Under the pieces are notes generated by a model, which searched no databases, was not told the DNA's origin, and saw only the letters and a list, made by a program, of their open reading frames with translations. Shown here piece after piece: positions 9,073 to 19,329 of a stretch of 64,000 nucleotides of DNA (within the stretch, counting starts at the first letter, position 1; every line of letters starts with the position of its first letter). The DNA is taken from assembly GCF_000155595.1 (NCBI RefSeq), contig NZ_DS989904.1:2138212-2202211 (forward strand), in the 5' to 3' direction. Both the position numbers and the translations under genes were made by a program. Source of the stretch: Synechococcus sp. PCC 7335. Its GTDB lineage: Bacteria; Cyanobacteriota; Cyanobacteriia; Phormidesmidales; Phormidesmidaceae.

Positions 9073-10017
9073 ATGTTGACGGTTACTGCTGTTATCCCTA
9101 CCTACCGCCGCCCAAAGGATCTAGAGCGTTGCCTTACTGCCTTCAAGCGGCAAAACCATCCCGCTGATGAAGTTATTGTTGTAGCTAGAGATACAGATAC
9201 TGAAACGTGGACATTTCTAGAATTGTTTGACCCCGAAGCGTTGCCATTAAAAACAGTTAGTGTCTCAATTCCTGGGGTGGTAGCGGCTATGAACGCCGGT
9301 CTAGATGCTGCTAGCAGCGATATTGTTGTTTATACTGACGACGATGCTGCACCTCTGCCAGATTGGATTAAACAAATGGAAGCCCACTTTGCATCTGATG
9401 AAAAGATTGGGGCGGTAGGTGGACGAGATATCTTGCATGGTATTACCCATATCAAGTTTATCGAAACTGAGACAGTTGGTCAGGTCCAGTGGTGCGGTCG
9501 AATTATCGGCAATCATAGCTTCGGGATAGGAGAGGCTAGAGAAGTTGATTTGCTCAAGGGTGTCAACATGGGCTTCCGACGGGTAGCACTAGAAAAGGTT
9601 CGTTTTGATGAGCGTATGAGAGGAACTGGAGCACAAGTCTTTTTTGAAGATGCCTGTTGCTTATCACTAAAGCGCCAGGGATGGAAGATCATCTATGATC
9701 CTCGAATTTTAGTCGACCACTATCCAGCGCAGCGCCACGACGAAGATCAGCGAAGACAGTTTGCCTCAGCAGCTCACATCAATCAGGTTCACAACGGAAC
9801 GCTGAACTTGCTAGAACACTTTTCGCCACTGCGAAGAGTTGTTTTTCTTACCTGGGGTGCGCTAATTGGCACTAGAGGGAATCGTGGACTGGTGCAGTGT
9901 CTGAGATTTTTGCCTAAAGAAGGGTTACTGTCTATTCGCAAAACTCAAGCTTCCCTGAGAGGTCAGTGGGAAGGTGTGCAAACTTGGCGGAAGGGTTCAC
10001 GCAAGGCCATAGGATAA
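9073..10017 (+). CDS. Glycosyltransferase family 2
   Basis: A 314-residue GT-A-fold inverting glycosyltransferase. The N-terminal Rossmann segment VTAVIPTYRRPKDLERCL, the acidic metal/nucleotide-binding stretch YTDDDAAPLPDW (around residue 90) and the ED motif near FFEDACCL are all visible. It probably adds a sugar from an NDP-sugar to a lipid-linked intermediate at the cytoplasmic face. It lies 43 bp after a sulfotransferase and 90 bp before a GT4 enzyme on the same strand, consistent with one polysaccharide operon. Sugar specificity cannot be read from sequence. No clear Shine-Dalgarno sequence precedes the ATG. Confidence 0.9.
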   Translation: MLTVTAVIPTYRRPKDLERCLTAFKRQNHPADEVIVVARDTDTETWTFLELFDPEALPLKTVSVSIPGVVAAMNAGLDAASSDIVVYTDDDAAPLPDWIKQMEAHFASDEKIGAVGGRDILHGITHIKFIETETVGQVQWCGRIIGNHSFGIGEAREVDLLKGVNMGFRRVALEKVRFDERMRGTGAQVFFEDACCLSLKRQGWKIIYDPRILVDHYPAQRHDEDQRRQFASAAHINQVHNGTLNLLEHFSPLRRVVFLTWGALIGTRGNRGLVQCLRFLPKEGLLSIRKTQASLRGQWEGVQTWRKGSRKAIG

Positions 10018-10107
10018 GGGGTGTTGACTTGCTTTAGGAGCGTAGAGAGTAGTGGAAGAGCTGTTGATTTCCGGATTGTTAGCGAAACGCTTAGAAAGGA
10101 TTTATCA

Positions 10108-11250
10108 ATGAGATTTTGTATCGTCTCACAGAATGTTGTAAAAGGTGATGGACAAGGCAGAGCCAACTACGAGATTGTGAAAGAGGCTATCCGCCGGGGT
10201 CATCATTTTACGCTGATTGCTAGCAAAGTTGCAGACGATCTACTAGAGAGTGACCAGGTGAGCTGGGTAAATATTTCGGTTAAACATTTGCCATCGATTC
10301 TGCTACGAGATCTGGTTTTTTCTTGGCAAAGTACACAATGGCTGAAGCAAAACAGGAAAACATTGGACGCCGTTCAAGTCTATGGTTGCGTAACGGCTTT
10401 TCCTGGGGATGTTAATACGGTGCAGTTTCTGCATAACGGCTGGCTGCGATCGCCTGTTCACACCGCTCGTCAGCGTAAGGACATTCTAGGTAAGTATCAA
10501 TGGCTTTACACCTCTTTGAATGCACATTGGGAGAAGCGCGCTTTGAGCCAAGCTAAAGTGGTGATTGCAGTTTCTAAGCGGGTAGAGCAGGAATTACTAA
10601 GTGTCGGAGTAGATGAAGATAGGGTTCGCGTTATCTTCAATGGTGTTGATGTGCAAGAATTTGTTCCCGGTGAGCGGGAGCGGTCTGATTGGGGTTTACC
10701 AGAAGGGGTACCGATGGCGCTGTTCGTCGGCGATATTCGATCGAATCGAAAGAACTTAGAAACGGTACTCAACGCGATGGTCACTGTACCTAACTTGCAC
10801 TTGACAGTCGTGGGATCAACCGAGGGAAGTCCTTATATTGAACGTGCTAAAACCCTTGGGATTGGCGATCGCGTTCACTTCTTAGGCTATCGGCTTGATG
10901 TTGCTGAGATTATGAAAGCAGTTGACTTCTTCGTGTTTCCATCTCGGTATGAACCCTTCGGAATGGTTGTGACTGAGGCAATGGCGACGGGTCTACCGGT
11001 AATTACTTGTGCGACTACTGGTGCATCTGAGGTGATCACGCCAGCAGCAGGTATTGTATTGCCAGAGTCAGAGGATGTAGAAGCGCTATCGAAGGCACTA
11101 GCTACTCTAGCAGACAATCCTGAGCAGCGTCATCAGATGGGTAAAGCGGGCCGAGCAATTGTAGAAGACCATAGTTGGGTGAGTAAAGCGCAAAAGTACA
11201 TTGATCTATTAGAAGCGCTAGGTAAGTCTGCTCAGCTCGTGCCAGCTTAG
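10108..11250 (+). CDS. Glycosyltransferase family 4
   Basis: A GT-B-fold retaining glycosyltransferase of about 380 residues. The start is ATG 10108 because AGAAAGGA lies 7 bp upstream and the protein then begins with a normal GT4 first strand (MRFCIVSQNVV); the frame is open back to GTG 10021 but that extension has no family character. The C-terminal donor domain shows FVGDIRSNRKNLE, the FLGYRLDV loop and the E-x7-E signature in PFGMVVTEAMATGLPVI. Cytoplasmic, acting on lipid-linked polysaccharide intermediates (family knowledge). It lies between a GT2 gene and a sulfotransferase. Confidence 0.9.
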   Translation: MRFCIVSQNVVKGDGQGRANYEIVKEAIRRGHHFTLIASKVADDLLESDQVSWVNISVKHLPSILLRDLVFSWQSTQWLKQNRKTLDAVQVYGCVTAFPGDVNTVQFLHNGWLRSPVHTARQRKDILGKYQWLYTSLNAHWEKRALSQAKVVIAVSKRVEQELLSVGVDEDRVRVIFNGVDVQEFVPGERERSDWGLPEGVPMALFVGDIRSNRKNLETVLNAMVTVPNLHLTVVGSTEGSPYIERAKTLGIGDRVHFLGYRLDVAEIMKAVDFFVFPSRYEPFGMVVTEAMATGLPVITCATTGASEVITPAAGIVLPESEDVEALSKALATLADNPEQRHQMGKAGRAIVEDHSWVSKAQKYIDLLEALGKSAQLVPA

Positions 11251-11309
11251 TCTTTTTAGACCGGCTTCCCTTTCTAGACCGTTCAATACAGGAATCTAAA
11301 CAAAAGACT

Positions 11310-12254
11310 ATGGAACAGCCTAAAATCAACTTAATTTATATTGGCAGTATTGGACATAGCGGTTCTACGCTACTAGAGTCCATGCTGGGTGCTCATTCTA
11401 AAATGACAACCAGCGGTGAGATCCACATGTGGCCTCATGAAATTTTACAAGGGGGTGTCAAACCTTGTATCTGTGGAGAATCAGTACTGGACTGTCCTGT
11501 CTGGAGCGAGATGCGTAGGCGTGTTGATCCGCTGAGTCAGCCTGAGCCGCAAATGCATCTATTCCGAGAACAGTGGGATGCTGGTCATACCGTGCGCCTA
11601 GATCGCTTAGGTGACTTTGGGAAGGGGCCACTGTCTCCAGAAATCGCAAAACAGGTTGAAGTCTATGGACAAAACAACTACCGGGTGTTTAGTACTTTTC
11701 TAGATATTATGCGAGAAAAGTACAGCCCTGAGCTGAACTGGGTGATTGATGCGTCTAAAGATCCTTATCGATTGCTGTGGTTAGTGCGATCGCAGCGTTT
11801 CAACATCAAAGTTCTGCATGTGGTTAAGAAACCGCCATCGTTTGCCTATTCTATGGTGAAGAGACTGCCTAAAGAGTATGCCAACGTTGTCCATAGACGC
11901 CTATATGAAACCGCTAGACAATCGTTGAAGTGGTCTATTGAGAATTATCTAATTACAAAAATCGCTCAGAGTCACCTTGATTCAGGTGACTACAAGCTAG
12001 TCAACTATGAAGAACTCGCTTCTGATCCAACGGGCACTTTCGAAAAAATCTGTTCGATGATTGGTTGCGAGTTTGAAGCGGAAGCCGTTAATAATTTTCG
12101 TCAGGGTAGCCAGCATACTATTGCGGGTAATCCAATGCGCTATGAAGGGAAAGGCATTGTGCTAGATGAAAAGTGGAAAACCAAGCTACCTGGCTATCTG
12201 CGGGTAACCTCCGAGGTTTTGACTGCCATGAATCGCTCAGTCTACGGCTACTAG
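11310..12254 (+). CDS. Sulfotransferase family protein
   Basis: A 314-residue sulfotransferase-fold protein with the phosphosulfate loop GSIGHSGSTLL at residues 12-22. A cysteine cluster (CICGESVLDC, residues 53-62) follows, a feature seen in a subfamily of bacterial sulfotransferases of the Sulfotransfer_3 kind. The usual RDGRD is replaced by a VVKKPPSFAYS segment, so this protein belongs to a divergent branch and its acceptor may differ from those of its neighbours. It is 59 bp after a GT4 gene and 94 bp before the polymerase gene on the same strand. Confidence 0.8.
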   Translation: MEQPKINLIYIGSIGHSGSTLLESMLGAHSKMTTSGEIHMWPHEILQGGVKPCICGESVLDCPVWSEMRRRVDPLSQPEPQMHLFREQWDAGHTVRLDRLGDFGKGPLSPEIAKQVEVYGQNNYRVFSTFLDIMREKYSPELNWVIDASKDPYRLLWLVRSQRFNIKVLHVVKKPPSFAYSMVKRLPKEYANVVHRRLYETARQSLKWSIENYLITKIAQSHLDSGDYKLVNYEELASDPTGTFEKICSMIGCEFEAEAVNNFRQGSQHTIAGNPMRYEGKGIVLDEKWKTKLPGYLRVTSEVLTAMNRSVYGY

Positions 12255-12348
12255 CGGATTGGCATGAACGTGGAATGAGAGAAGCGCATGTGCGCGCAGG
12301 AGACTATTGCGTAGTGCTGCTGCCTATTAGCGAAATAAGAGGGAAGGC

Positions 12349-13770
12349 GTGAATCAAGGACAGCAAGTATCGTCAACAAATTCGTATATCGAGGTGCTCA
12401 AGACTGATCCGGATTCAGCATTGGGCTGGCTTGCCATCGGTGTGTTTTCTGCACTAACGCTGCTTGGAATCGCACTTGGACTGGGTCGAATTCTGTCGAT
12501 AGCATTCTCGGCGGGCGCCTTTGGTGTTGGGTTACTTCTCTATCTACGTTGTCCGATAATGTACGTTAGCTTCACCTGTTGGCTGTGGTTTATCGTGCCG
12601 TTCATTCGTCGAGTTTCTGACTTTCGAGGGGGCTATACTGAGCCGAGTCCTTTCCTATTAGCCCCTTTTCTAGTCACTTTCATCAGCAGCTTAGCACTCG
12701 GAAAATATTTGCCCAAGATGCTTCGAAGAGGTGGGCTTCCCTTTGCAACTGTCTTCGTTGGATTATTCTATGCGCTACTCATTGGGATGGCGCAGGGCTT
12801 TGGGCTGGTTTCTATTGTTACCTCCTTTCTAGGATGGGCTGCACCACCTCTAATGGCATTTCACCTATTTGCTCACTGGCGAGACTATCCTGCCTACCGC
12901 AACGTCATTCAGAAAACCTTCGTTTGGGCTGTTCTGCTCATGGGTTGCTATGGAATATATCAGTATTTGATCGCGCCAGAGTGGGATATGTTTTGGCTGA
13001 CCAAATCTGGATTTACCAGCGCGGGCAGAGCTGCACCTAGAGGATTTAGAGTTTGGAGCACGCTAAACTCTCCTGGTCCTTTCGGTAATATCATGAGAGC
13101 CTGTCTGCTAGTCATGTTTAGTGTTCGTAGCAAGCTACTTATTCCTAGCTTGATTTCTGGTTACTTAGCATTTTTGCTGTCGATGGTTCGCTCTGCTTGG
13201 GGGGGCTGGCTTGTTGGAGTAATGGTGCTAATGACGTCGTTGAAATCTAAGCATCAAATGCAGCTAATTATCACAATCTTGGTCTTTGGGATTGCTCTCT
13301 TTTCGCTAGCAAGTATAGACTCGTTCTCAGCCATTGGGGATCGCCTCGGATCGTTCTCTAACTTGGAAAACGACGGCAGTGCCAATACTCGCCTTGCAAC
13401 CTTTGGTCTGTTAGTCGGTCCTGCACTAACAAACTTGGTCGGATACGGGATCGGTGATCGCCACTATGAGTGGGGTATATTTACCTTTTTGTTCAATCTA
13501 GGTTGGATTGGAACAATCTTCTACGTTGGTGGTCTAATTGTACTTATTGTTAGATTATTCGAGGGACACGATAGCAAGCATGATAAATTCGTAGCTGCAG
13601 CAAGGGCAGTTGTAATCAGCACGCTGATTCAGTTGCCGTTTGGAAGTCTGATGATAGATAGCTCTGGCTTTATGCTTTGGTTAATGCTAGGGATGGGGAT
13701 CGCTGCTAAGAAGTACTATCGCGAACAACGGCTGTACAATCCCCCCCTCACCAACTATTTAAGAGGATAA
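12349..13770 (+). CDS. O-antigen ligase/polymerase-like (Wzy-type) membrane protein
   Basis: A 473-residue polytopic inner-membrane protein with around ten or more hydrophobic segments spread over its length. The long periplasmic loop between ~residues 205 and 245 (GFTSAGRAAPRGFRVWSTLN...GPFGN) and a following MVRSAWGGW segment match O-antigen ligase/polymerase (Wzy_C-type) proteins, which join lipid-linked repeat units at the periplasmic face. The start is GTG 12349 with a purine-rich AGAGGGAAGG just upstream. Of the genes here it is the strongest evidence that the cluster makes a polymeric, Wzx/Wzy-type polysaccharide. No flippase (Wzx) is encoded in the window. Confidence 0.8.
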   Translation: MNQGQQVSSTNSYIEVLKTDPDSALGWLAIGVFSALTLLGIALGLGRILSIAFSAGAFGVGLLLYLRCPIMYVSFTCWLWFIVPFIRRVSDFRGGYTEPSPFLLAPFLVTFISSLALGKYLPKMLRRGGLPFATVFVGLFYALLIGMAQGFGLVSIVTSFLGWAAPPLMAFHLFAHWRDYPAYRNVIQKTFVWAVLLMGCYGIYQYLIAPEWDMFWLTKSGFTSAGRAAPRGFRVWSTLNSPGPFGNIMRACLLVMFSVRSKLLIPSLISGYLAFLLSMVRSAWGGWLVGVMVLMTSLKSKHQMQLIITILVFGIALFSLASIDSFSAIGDRLGSFSNLENDGSANTRLATFGLLVGPALTNLVGYGIGDRHYEWGIFTFLFNLGWIGTIFYVGGLIVLIVRLFEGHDSKHDKFVAAARAVVISTLIQLPFGSLMIDSSGFMLWLMLGMGIAAKKYYREQRLYNPPLTNYLRG

Positions 13771-13839
13771 CCGTTCCGCTCGCTTCCAAATTAATCTTAC
13801 TCAGTTAACTTAATCATCTTTACGGAGGGATGGCTCCTA

Positions 13840-14991
13840 GTGAAAATCCTCGTAATTAGTCATCCTTGCGTTACGCCTATTAACCAGCAGTTCTATGCTG
13901 AGATTGAAAAGCAGACGGACTGGGAGATAACGATTGTTGTTCCGTCTAACTGGAAGAGTGAGTATGGCGGCAAGGCGATCGCACTAGAACGATGGCCAGA
14001 GTATACAGGAGAGCTGTTGACGATCCCGACATGGATGTCTGGTAATATTCCACTCCATCTCTATCGCTCTACTTTTACCCAACTGCTGAAAGAAATCAGC
14101 CCAGACGCTATCTATGTCAATCATGAGCCATATGGTCTTGCCACCGCTCAGATCTATCTGGCCAATATTTTAAGTATTAATAGACCAATTGGTTTTTTCA
14201 CTTGGCAGAATATCTTCAAGCAGTATCCTTTTCCATTTCAGCAGCTACAGCAATTCGTGTTTGAACGCAGTCACTTTGCCTTTCCAGGATCTCAAAGTGC
14301 TAAGGAAATATTAAGAGAAAAGGGCTATGATGGGCCCTGCACGCTGCTGCCAGGAGCAATTGATCCAGAAATATACTTTCCTCGCCCCGAGTCTGCTGAT
14401 CTTAAGGTCAAATTAAAAGATAGTGAGGATGAAATCCTCATTGGCTACATGGGGCGAATCGTTGAGGAAAAAGGATTTGCAACGCTCGCATGTGCCCTGA
14501 ATATAATAAGGGCGTTGCCTTGGCGACTGATCGTAGTAGGGACTGGAGACTATCAAGATGAGTTTTCTAGTCAAATGAATAGCCTTGGACTAGGCGATCG
14601 CGTCAACTACCTTGGCTATGTTCCTCATCCTGAAGCGCCCATCTACTTAAGTATCTTTGATTTACTCGTTATCCCTTCAGAAACGCGCGCGAACTGGAAA
14701 GAGCAGTTCGGCAGGGTAATTATTGAAGCCATGGCCTGCCTGACGCCAGTGGTTGGCTCTAACTCAGGCGAAATTCCCAATCTAATTAGGGCAACTGGAG
14801 GTGGACTGGTGTTCGAAGAAGGAAATTCAGAAGCCCTAGCAGAACAATTAAGCCTACTTATTCTCGATGACTCCTTGCGGGAGCAAACAGCTGCAACAGG
14901 AAGACAAACTGTTTTGGCTCAATACAACACAACCGCGATCGCTCGCCAATTTATTAATGAAATAAACAGAGTTGTTCAATCGCCTTCTTAG
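13840..14991 (+). CDS. Glycosyltransferase family 4
   Basis: A 383-residue GT-B glycosyltransferase. Start GTG 13840 is preceded by ACGGAGGGA at 13822-13830. The N-terminal acceptor domain begins MKILVISHPCVTPIN; the donor domain contains GYMGRIVEEKGF, the FLGYVPHP-like loop (NYLGYVPH) and an E-x7-E signature in QFGRVIIEAMACLTPVVG. It is the last gene of the plus-strand glycan run that begins at the window edge. Its stop codon lies inside a 19-bp tandem repeat (14983-15020), so the repeat contributes to its final codons. Sugar specificity unknown. Confidence 0.9.
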   Translation: MKILVISHPCVTPINQQFYAEIEKQTDWEITIVVPSNWKSEYGGKAIALERWPEYTGELLTIPTWMSGNIPLHLYRSTFTQLLKEISPDAIYVNHEPYGLATAQIYLANILSINRPIGFFTWQNIFKQYPFPFQQLQQFVFERSHFAFPGSQSAKEILREKGYDGPCTLLPGAIDPEIYFPRPESADLKVKLKDSEDEILIGYMGRIVEEKGFATLACALNIIRALPWRLIVVGTGDYQDEFSSQMNSLGLGDRVNYLGYVPHPEAPIYLSIFDLLVIPSETRANWKEQFGRVIIEAMACLTPVVGSNSGEIPNLIRATGGGLVFEEGNSEALAEQLSLLILDDSLREQTAATGRQTVLAQYNTTAIARQFINEINRVVQSPS

Positions 14992-15020
14992 GCTTCAGCA
15001 TCCTTCTTAAGCTTCAGCAT
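14983..15020. repeat. 19-bp tandem duplication across a stop codon
   Basis: The unit CCTTCTTAGGCTTCAGCAT is followed directly by a second copy with one mismatch. The stop codon of the upstream GT4 gene (14989-14991) lies in the first copy. Confidence 0.9.
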
Positions 15021-15301
15021 ATGGAGTAGTCGAACTTTCTATCTATTCAGTTCTGTAGGTAATTTCCTTTGGTCAACAACTACAGTTGATCTCGATTTTC
15101 TATCAAATACTAAGTGAATATCAGTGGCTGAATATTCGTTTGACTCAACAATGAATGCTATGTACTGGTGTTTTCCCCTCGTCAAAGACGTTCTCTCAAT
15201 ACTATAGCCTTGCTCACTTCACTTACGACATTAGCAACCGCTAGAACCTTTACGTGCAGCAGGCAAACCGACGCTTGCTATAAATGCTGACGCAGTTGGT
15301 A

Positions 15302-15333
15302 CAGCAAAGTAGGGATGTATCCTTACTTTGCTG
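15302..15333. repeat. Near-perfect palindromic hairpin
   Basis: Two 15-base arms (15302-15316 and 15319-15333; CAGCAAAGTAGGGAT pairing with ATCCTTACTTTGCTG, one G-T pair) separated by 2 bases. The arm core GCAAAGTA..TTACTTTGC also forms a hairpin at 56635-56664, so this may be an interspersed palindromic repeat. There is no T-run after it, so a terminator is unlikely. Confidence 0.7.
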
Positions 15334-15539
15334 GTAGAGTTAGCTATTGAGCTGTAAGGGTTCTACCCGATGACATACCCTAAGCAACTTTACGAAAGCT
15401 GTAGCTCCTAGAGTCAAGGCTTCAGTAAAAGCTTTCGAGCACTCACCCTTAAGTGCTTTCTTCCTTCAACAATCAATCTTGCTAGAAAACCGATTGTTCT
15501 TATATGCCAGCGAATCTAGCAGAACATTTTTGCGAGTTA

Positions 15540-15760
15540 TTCCTGAAAGGTTCGTTAAAGATTTGAGCTTTTTTAGTTTGAAAATTTCGATACTTACACT
15601 TATTGCATTTTCAATCGAACAGAGTAATATCGTTATATTCGAGTTTAGAGATAAGCGCTCGGAGTCGATAGCTGCGTTATGCGGCTAAAGTCTATTTATC
15701 TCAAGGCTGTAGTCTTGCACTGAAATCTGCATTCATTAGCTGCTTTACATCTGTAATCAC
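15540..15760 (+). other. Conserved upstream element, copy A
   Basis: By eye this segment aligns with 20455-20650, which lies at a similar distance from the paralogous gene. The best block is AGGCTGTAGTCTTGCACTGA (15704-15723) against 20594-20613 with one difference; a second block contains ATCGTTAT preceded by an AATCGAAC/GTTGAATAGAG-like stretch. Conservation of non-coding DNA about 0.6-0.75 kb upstream of both starts suggests a regulatory site, a promoter or an untranslated RNA, or simply remnants of segmental duplication. Confidence 0.5.
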
Positions 15761-16299
15761 CTAACTGTAACAGCCAACCCAAGACGACTCACTTAACTTA
15801 GTAGATGTAGCTTTGTAGATATCTACATTCTATTTGCCATCAAAAGGTTCCTCTAAGTTTTTCAATAAATACACTTAGAAGAATCCCATATGCCAAAGAA
15901 CAAGTCAGCTCGTACCTTAGTAGAAAGCACTATAAAGAAACTGATAATTGCTAAATCCAAGGTCACTATCTTTGTTCTTAATGAATGTGTTTAGGTCGAA
16001 CTATCTTTATTAGCGAAAGAACTTCGTTAATCCTATCTCTCTTAAATTCTAACTAAATCACTTTTGTAGCAGCGGCTTTGATCCATTTCTCAATGCCCCT
16101 ACTTTCCTAATGGAAATTCAATCTCCATAATGGTGCTATGCAAGATACACGCAGAGATAGTGAATCTAGCACTTCTTTAGCACTTTTAGAATCTGTCAGT
16201 TGTACTCACTAATTACAAAACTAGAATCAGCTCTATCAAGTGCTGTTACATACATCAAAACACTTTTTCTCCTGATTGACAACCTTTCGTAAGGACTTT

Positions 16300-18615
16300 A
16301 TGCCTACTCAAATTCCAACAATGTTGAAAGCTTCTCCTAATGTTGCAAACAGGAGCAATGGCATTCAACAGTGGGATGACGATGTCACCATCAAAGCCTC
16401 TTCGGCTGATGGTTCTAATGCAGCAATCAGCTATCGCCGAGAAGGAGGATTGGGTATTGTTGGTTCTAAGTACAACAATCAAGTGGACTACGATCCTGCG
16501 CAAGGAGCCAGCGAGCAGTTCGAGATTGATTTCAATAGCAATGTTCAACAAGTTTACCTGACATTAGGTCGTATAGAGCAGTTAGCAGCTCACTCGATCG
16601 GCATTTGGAAAGCTTTCTGTACAGAGGGCAGCTTAGTTGCCAGTGGAAAGCTCGACGTTTCGAAGGCGAAATCAAAAGGATCTCATAGCTATCAGTTTCA
16701 GGTTGCAACAGATAGACCCTTCGAGCGCCTCACACTTGCCGCCACTATCGATCGGACCAATTCCCACCCTATCAGCACCGCCAACTTCAGCCTAGAAAAT
16801 GTTGTTTATAACCGAGTGGTTCAGACTATGAATAAAGCGATTTGTAACCCAGCCGTTGCTGAAACTCTACTGGTCAAGCATGCTGTGATCAAAGATAAGG
16901 GAAGCCGTTTAGCCTGGACCGACAATGTAGAGATTACAGGCTACAACGCTGACGGCACCGATAGCCTTCTCAAAAAGAAATCGGGTGGGCTATCTGTTCG
17001 AGGGGGGCGTACCAGCAATCAAATTGACTTCGACGCACAATTAGGCAAAAGCGAAGGATTGAATCTTGATTTTGGTGGGGCTGTTCGCCAACTCAGCGTT
17101 GTGCTTACTAGCATGGAGATAGATGATGGAAAAGGTTTGCCAGAAACTGGCTTATGGCGGGCCTATGGCATTGATGGCAGGCGAATCGCTGTAGGAAAGC
17201 TTGATCCTACTGCCGCTAAACGTCTAGGTGATGGACGTTATCAATTTGCAATTGCTACCCAGAAAAACATTGCAAGATTGACTATAGAAGCTACTGCCTA
17301 CGGCAATGGTAGTGGCACACAGTACAAGGGTAATAACTCCGACTTTAGACTAGAGAGTATGACCTATTCCCGGGTCAAGACTAGCGAAGAAGGTGTAACT
17401 ACGAATAATAAACCAGTGGCGAAAGGTGACAACATAACTGTTCACGAAGATACTTCTTTGGTGTTCACAGCTGACTCGCTTTTGAATAACGATTATTTAG
17501 GTGATGTCCCCACAACCCTCACCAAAATCAATTCACGGAGCGCTAAAGGCGGCTCGATTGTTCAACAAAAAAACGGTAAGTATCGCTATAAACCTGCGGC
17601 AGATTTCTTTGGTCAGGATCGTTTTAGGTACAGCATTACCGATGCGAATGGCAAGACCAGTAGCGCTAGCGTCAGTGTGAAAGTAAAGCCTACCAATGAT
17701 CTGCCAAAAGCTTTAGGCACTTTCGCTCAGACTTATGTCGGAAAGGGTGTAGATATTGAGATATCGCCAGATTTCGGAGGAGACGGTCCTTCTCTTGGTG
17801 CGATTCTAGTCGGTAAGGCCGCTCATGGTACAGCCAAGGTAGACAACAACGGCACACCCAAGAATCCTACTGATGACCTTCTCACCTATCTTCCAAACCC
17901 AAAATTTACTGGGACTGATCGCTTCCGTTATACAGTTACAGACGCTGATGGAGACACTAGTACAGCAGAAGTTGAGGTTAAGGTCAATCCGCGAAAGTCA
18001 ACCACTTTCCAAACAGAGCCTAGGAGAGTTCACTTAAAAGCGCTAGAGACCTACCTAGATGGAACAACCTCAACCCAAAAGTGGGGCAGTGAGGTACGAC
18101 TATCAGCTAGTGGCTTCGATGGTCGCAGAGCTAAAGTCTCCTACTACGATCTAAAAAGAGACAAAGGATTTGGAGTGGTTAGCCCTAAGGACCGTGGTAA
18201 ACAGATAGATTTCTACCAAGAAAAAGGTAGCGAAAAGCTGAATCTAGCCTTTGACACCCTTATTGGTAACGTAGTGCTGACCGTTGGGATGGTAGGCGTC
18301 AATGAAGACAATAGTGGATTTGATGAGACAGGTAGATGGACCGCGCTAGATGCGGACGGCAAAAAGGTTAAAACAGGCTTAATCGGACCCGATAAAAGTA
18401 GTTTGGGAGCAGGCATAAAAGTTCCTGACACTTACGGCCAATACCCTATCGAAATCAATGCACCTTCACCTTTTGCCGAGATTGTGATCGAAGCAACAGG
18501 CTTTGGTCATGGTAAGGGCGCTCCTACCCAACAGTATTATGGAGAGAACAACTCTGATTTTAATATCACCGCCATTGAGTTTGATATGTTCCCTGGAACT
18601 CAAGGAGGCTTCTAG
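16300..18615 (+). CDS. Surface-type repeat protein with three copies of an unassigned ~170-residue module and cadherin-like repeats
   Basis: A 771-residue protein starting at ATG 16300 (AAGGA at 16291-16295; the frame runs back to TTG 16276). It has no classical signal peptide. Residues ~1-155 and ~175-345 are two copies of a beta-rich module with the pattern W.D.V.I.A...DGS, then GG.GI.G..YNNQ.DYD, and (in copy two) YG.G.GT......NNSDF near the end. Residues ~365-455 are a cadherin-like repeat (LLNNDYLGDVPTTLT), ~460-560 a related Ig-like repeat, and ~575-771 a third copy of the module ending FPGTQGGF. It is a full-length paralog of 21327-24089. I do not recognise the module; its jelly-roll-like pattern could be carbohydrate binding (inference). 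Confidence 0.8.
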   Translation: MPTQIPTMLKASPNVANRSNGIQQWDDDVTIKASSADGSNAAISYRREGGLGIVGSKYNNQVDYDPAQGASEQFEIDFNSNVQQVYLTLGRIEQLAAHSIGIWKAFCTEGSLVASGKLDVSKAKSKGSHSYQFQVATDRPFERLTLAATIDRTNSHPISTANFSLENVVYNRVVQTMNKAICNPAVAETLLVKHAVIKDKGSRLAWTDNVEITGYNADGTDSLLKKKSGGLSVRGGRTSNQIDFDAQLGKSEGLNLDFGGAVRQLSVVLTSMEIDDGKGLPETGLWRAYGIDGRRIAVGKLDPTAAKRLGDGRYQFAIATQKNIARLTIEATAYGNGSGTQYKGNNSDFRLESMTYSRVKTSEEGVTTNNKPVAKGDNITVHEDTSLVFTADSLLNNDYLGDVPTTLTKINSRSAKGGSIVQQKNGKYRYKPAADFFGQDRFRYSITDANGKTSSASVSVKVKPTNDLPKALGTFAQTYVGKGVDIEISPDFGGDGPSLGAILVGKAAHGTAKVDNNGTPKNPTDDLLTYLPNPKFTGTDRFRYTVTDADGDTSTAEVEVKVNPRKSTTFQTEPRRVHLKALETYLDGTTSTQKWGSEVRLSASGFDGRRAKVSYYDLKRDKGFGVVSPKDRGKQIDFYQEKGSEKLNLAFDTLIGNVVLTVGMVGVNEDNSGFDETGRWTALDADGKKVKTGLIGPDKSSLGAGIKVPDTYGQYPIEINAPSPFAEIVIEATGFGHGKGAPTQQYYGENNSDFNITAIEFDMFPGTQGGF

Positions 18616-19329
18616 TCGCTAGCTACGTTATCAGCACTGAATTTAGTAACAAGAAATCATTCTAAGTTACAACAAAAGCATGGAAGAAAATTGTATCTCT
18701 CTGAGCAAAGGTAGTGAGCCTCATGCTTTAAGCTACATTAAGGTTCTTACGCTGAAGCTAGTCAGCTAGAAGCAACCCTATTTTCTGCCGTAGTCATCAG
18801 TTTCGGTAAACCTTCAGAACTGATGAGCGCCGTTAGGTATCAATTCTTTTAGTTAGCCGATTCCTACAACTTACTCAAGGGTCAGTATTACGGCTTCGAC
18901 CACTTTTTACACTTTCCTCTTTTCAGCTCAGATTGTTCTAGACTATCAGTACTAGGTCAGTAGTCTTAGCAAGCCAGGTGATGCCTAGGATGTGTTTGAT
19001 ATAGAGAAGCATTGAATGTTGAACAGATTAATAATGTTTTTCCTAGATAGGAGCCCAGGAGCTATTGAGGGAGTGTTCGTTGGTATACATCACCGCTTGC
19101 TCACGGGTTTATTATAGCGGCGTTTCATATCAGAACGGTTAACCCAACCGAATTGTCGATTGCCTTTCCAGAGCAATCTAAACTAGCGCCGTACTATAAG
19201 CGCCGACAACGATTTTTCGAGTCTTCGAGCTAGACTATGTGATCGCTACTTAGCTAATGGTACCGACACCAACTATCTTTGAACCCTAGGTATTTGCGGT
19301 TGATTTTGCCAAGACTCCTAGATAACGTC

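Larger units (their letters stand above)
14992..16299. other. Long intergenic region upstream of the first paralogous surface protein
   Basis: About 1.3 kb with no convincing gene; a 69-codon open frame at 15479-15688 has no Shine-Dalgarno site and no family character. The region holds a 19-bp tandem repeat at its left end, a hairpin at 15302-15333 and a segment (15540-15760) that recurs upstream of the paralog at 21327. Large non-coding leaders are unusual for a cyanobacterial chromosome and suggest extended regulation or decayed DNA. Confidence 0.5.

Noticed and set aside
10021..10107. N-terminal extension of the GT4 gene to GTG 10021
   Set aside because: The extension lacks family similarity, whereas ATG 10108 has AGAAAGGA at good spacing and begins the canonical first beta strand.
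15479..15688. 69-codon open frame in intergenic DNA
   Set aside because: No Shine-Dalgarno site, no recognisable family and phenylalanine/serine-rich AT-driven composition; its middle overlaps a conserved non-coding element.
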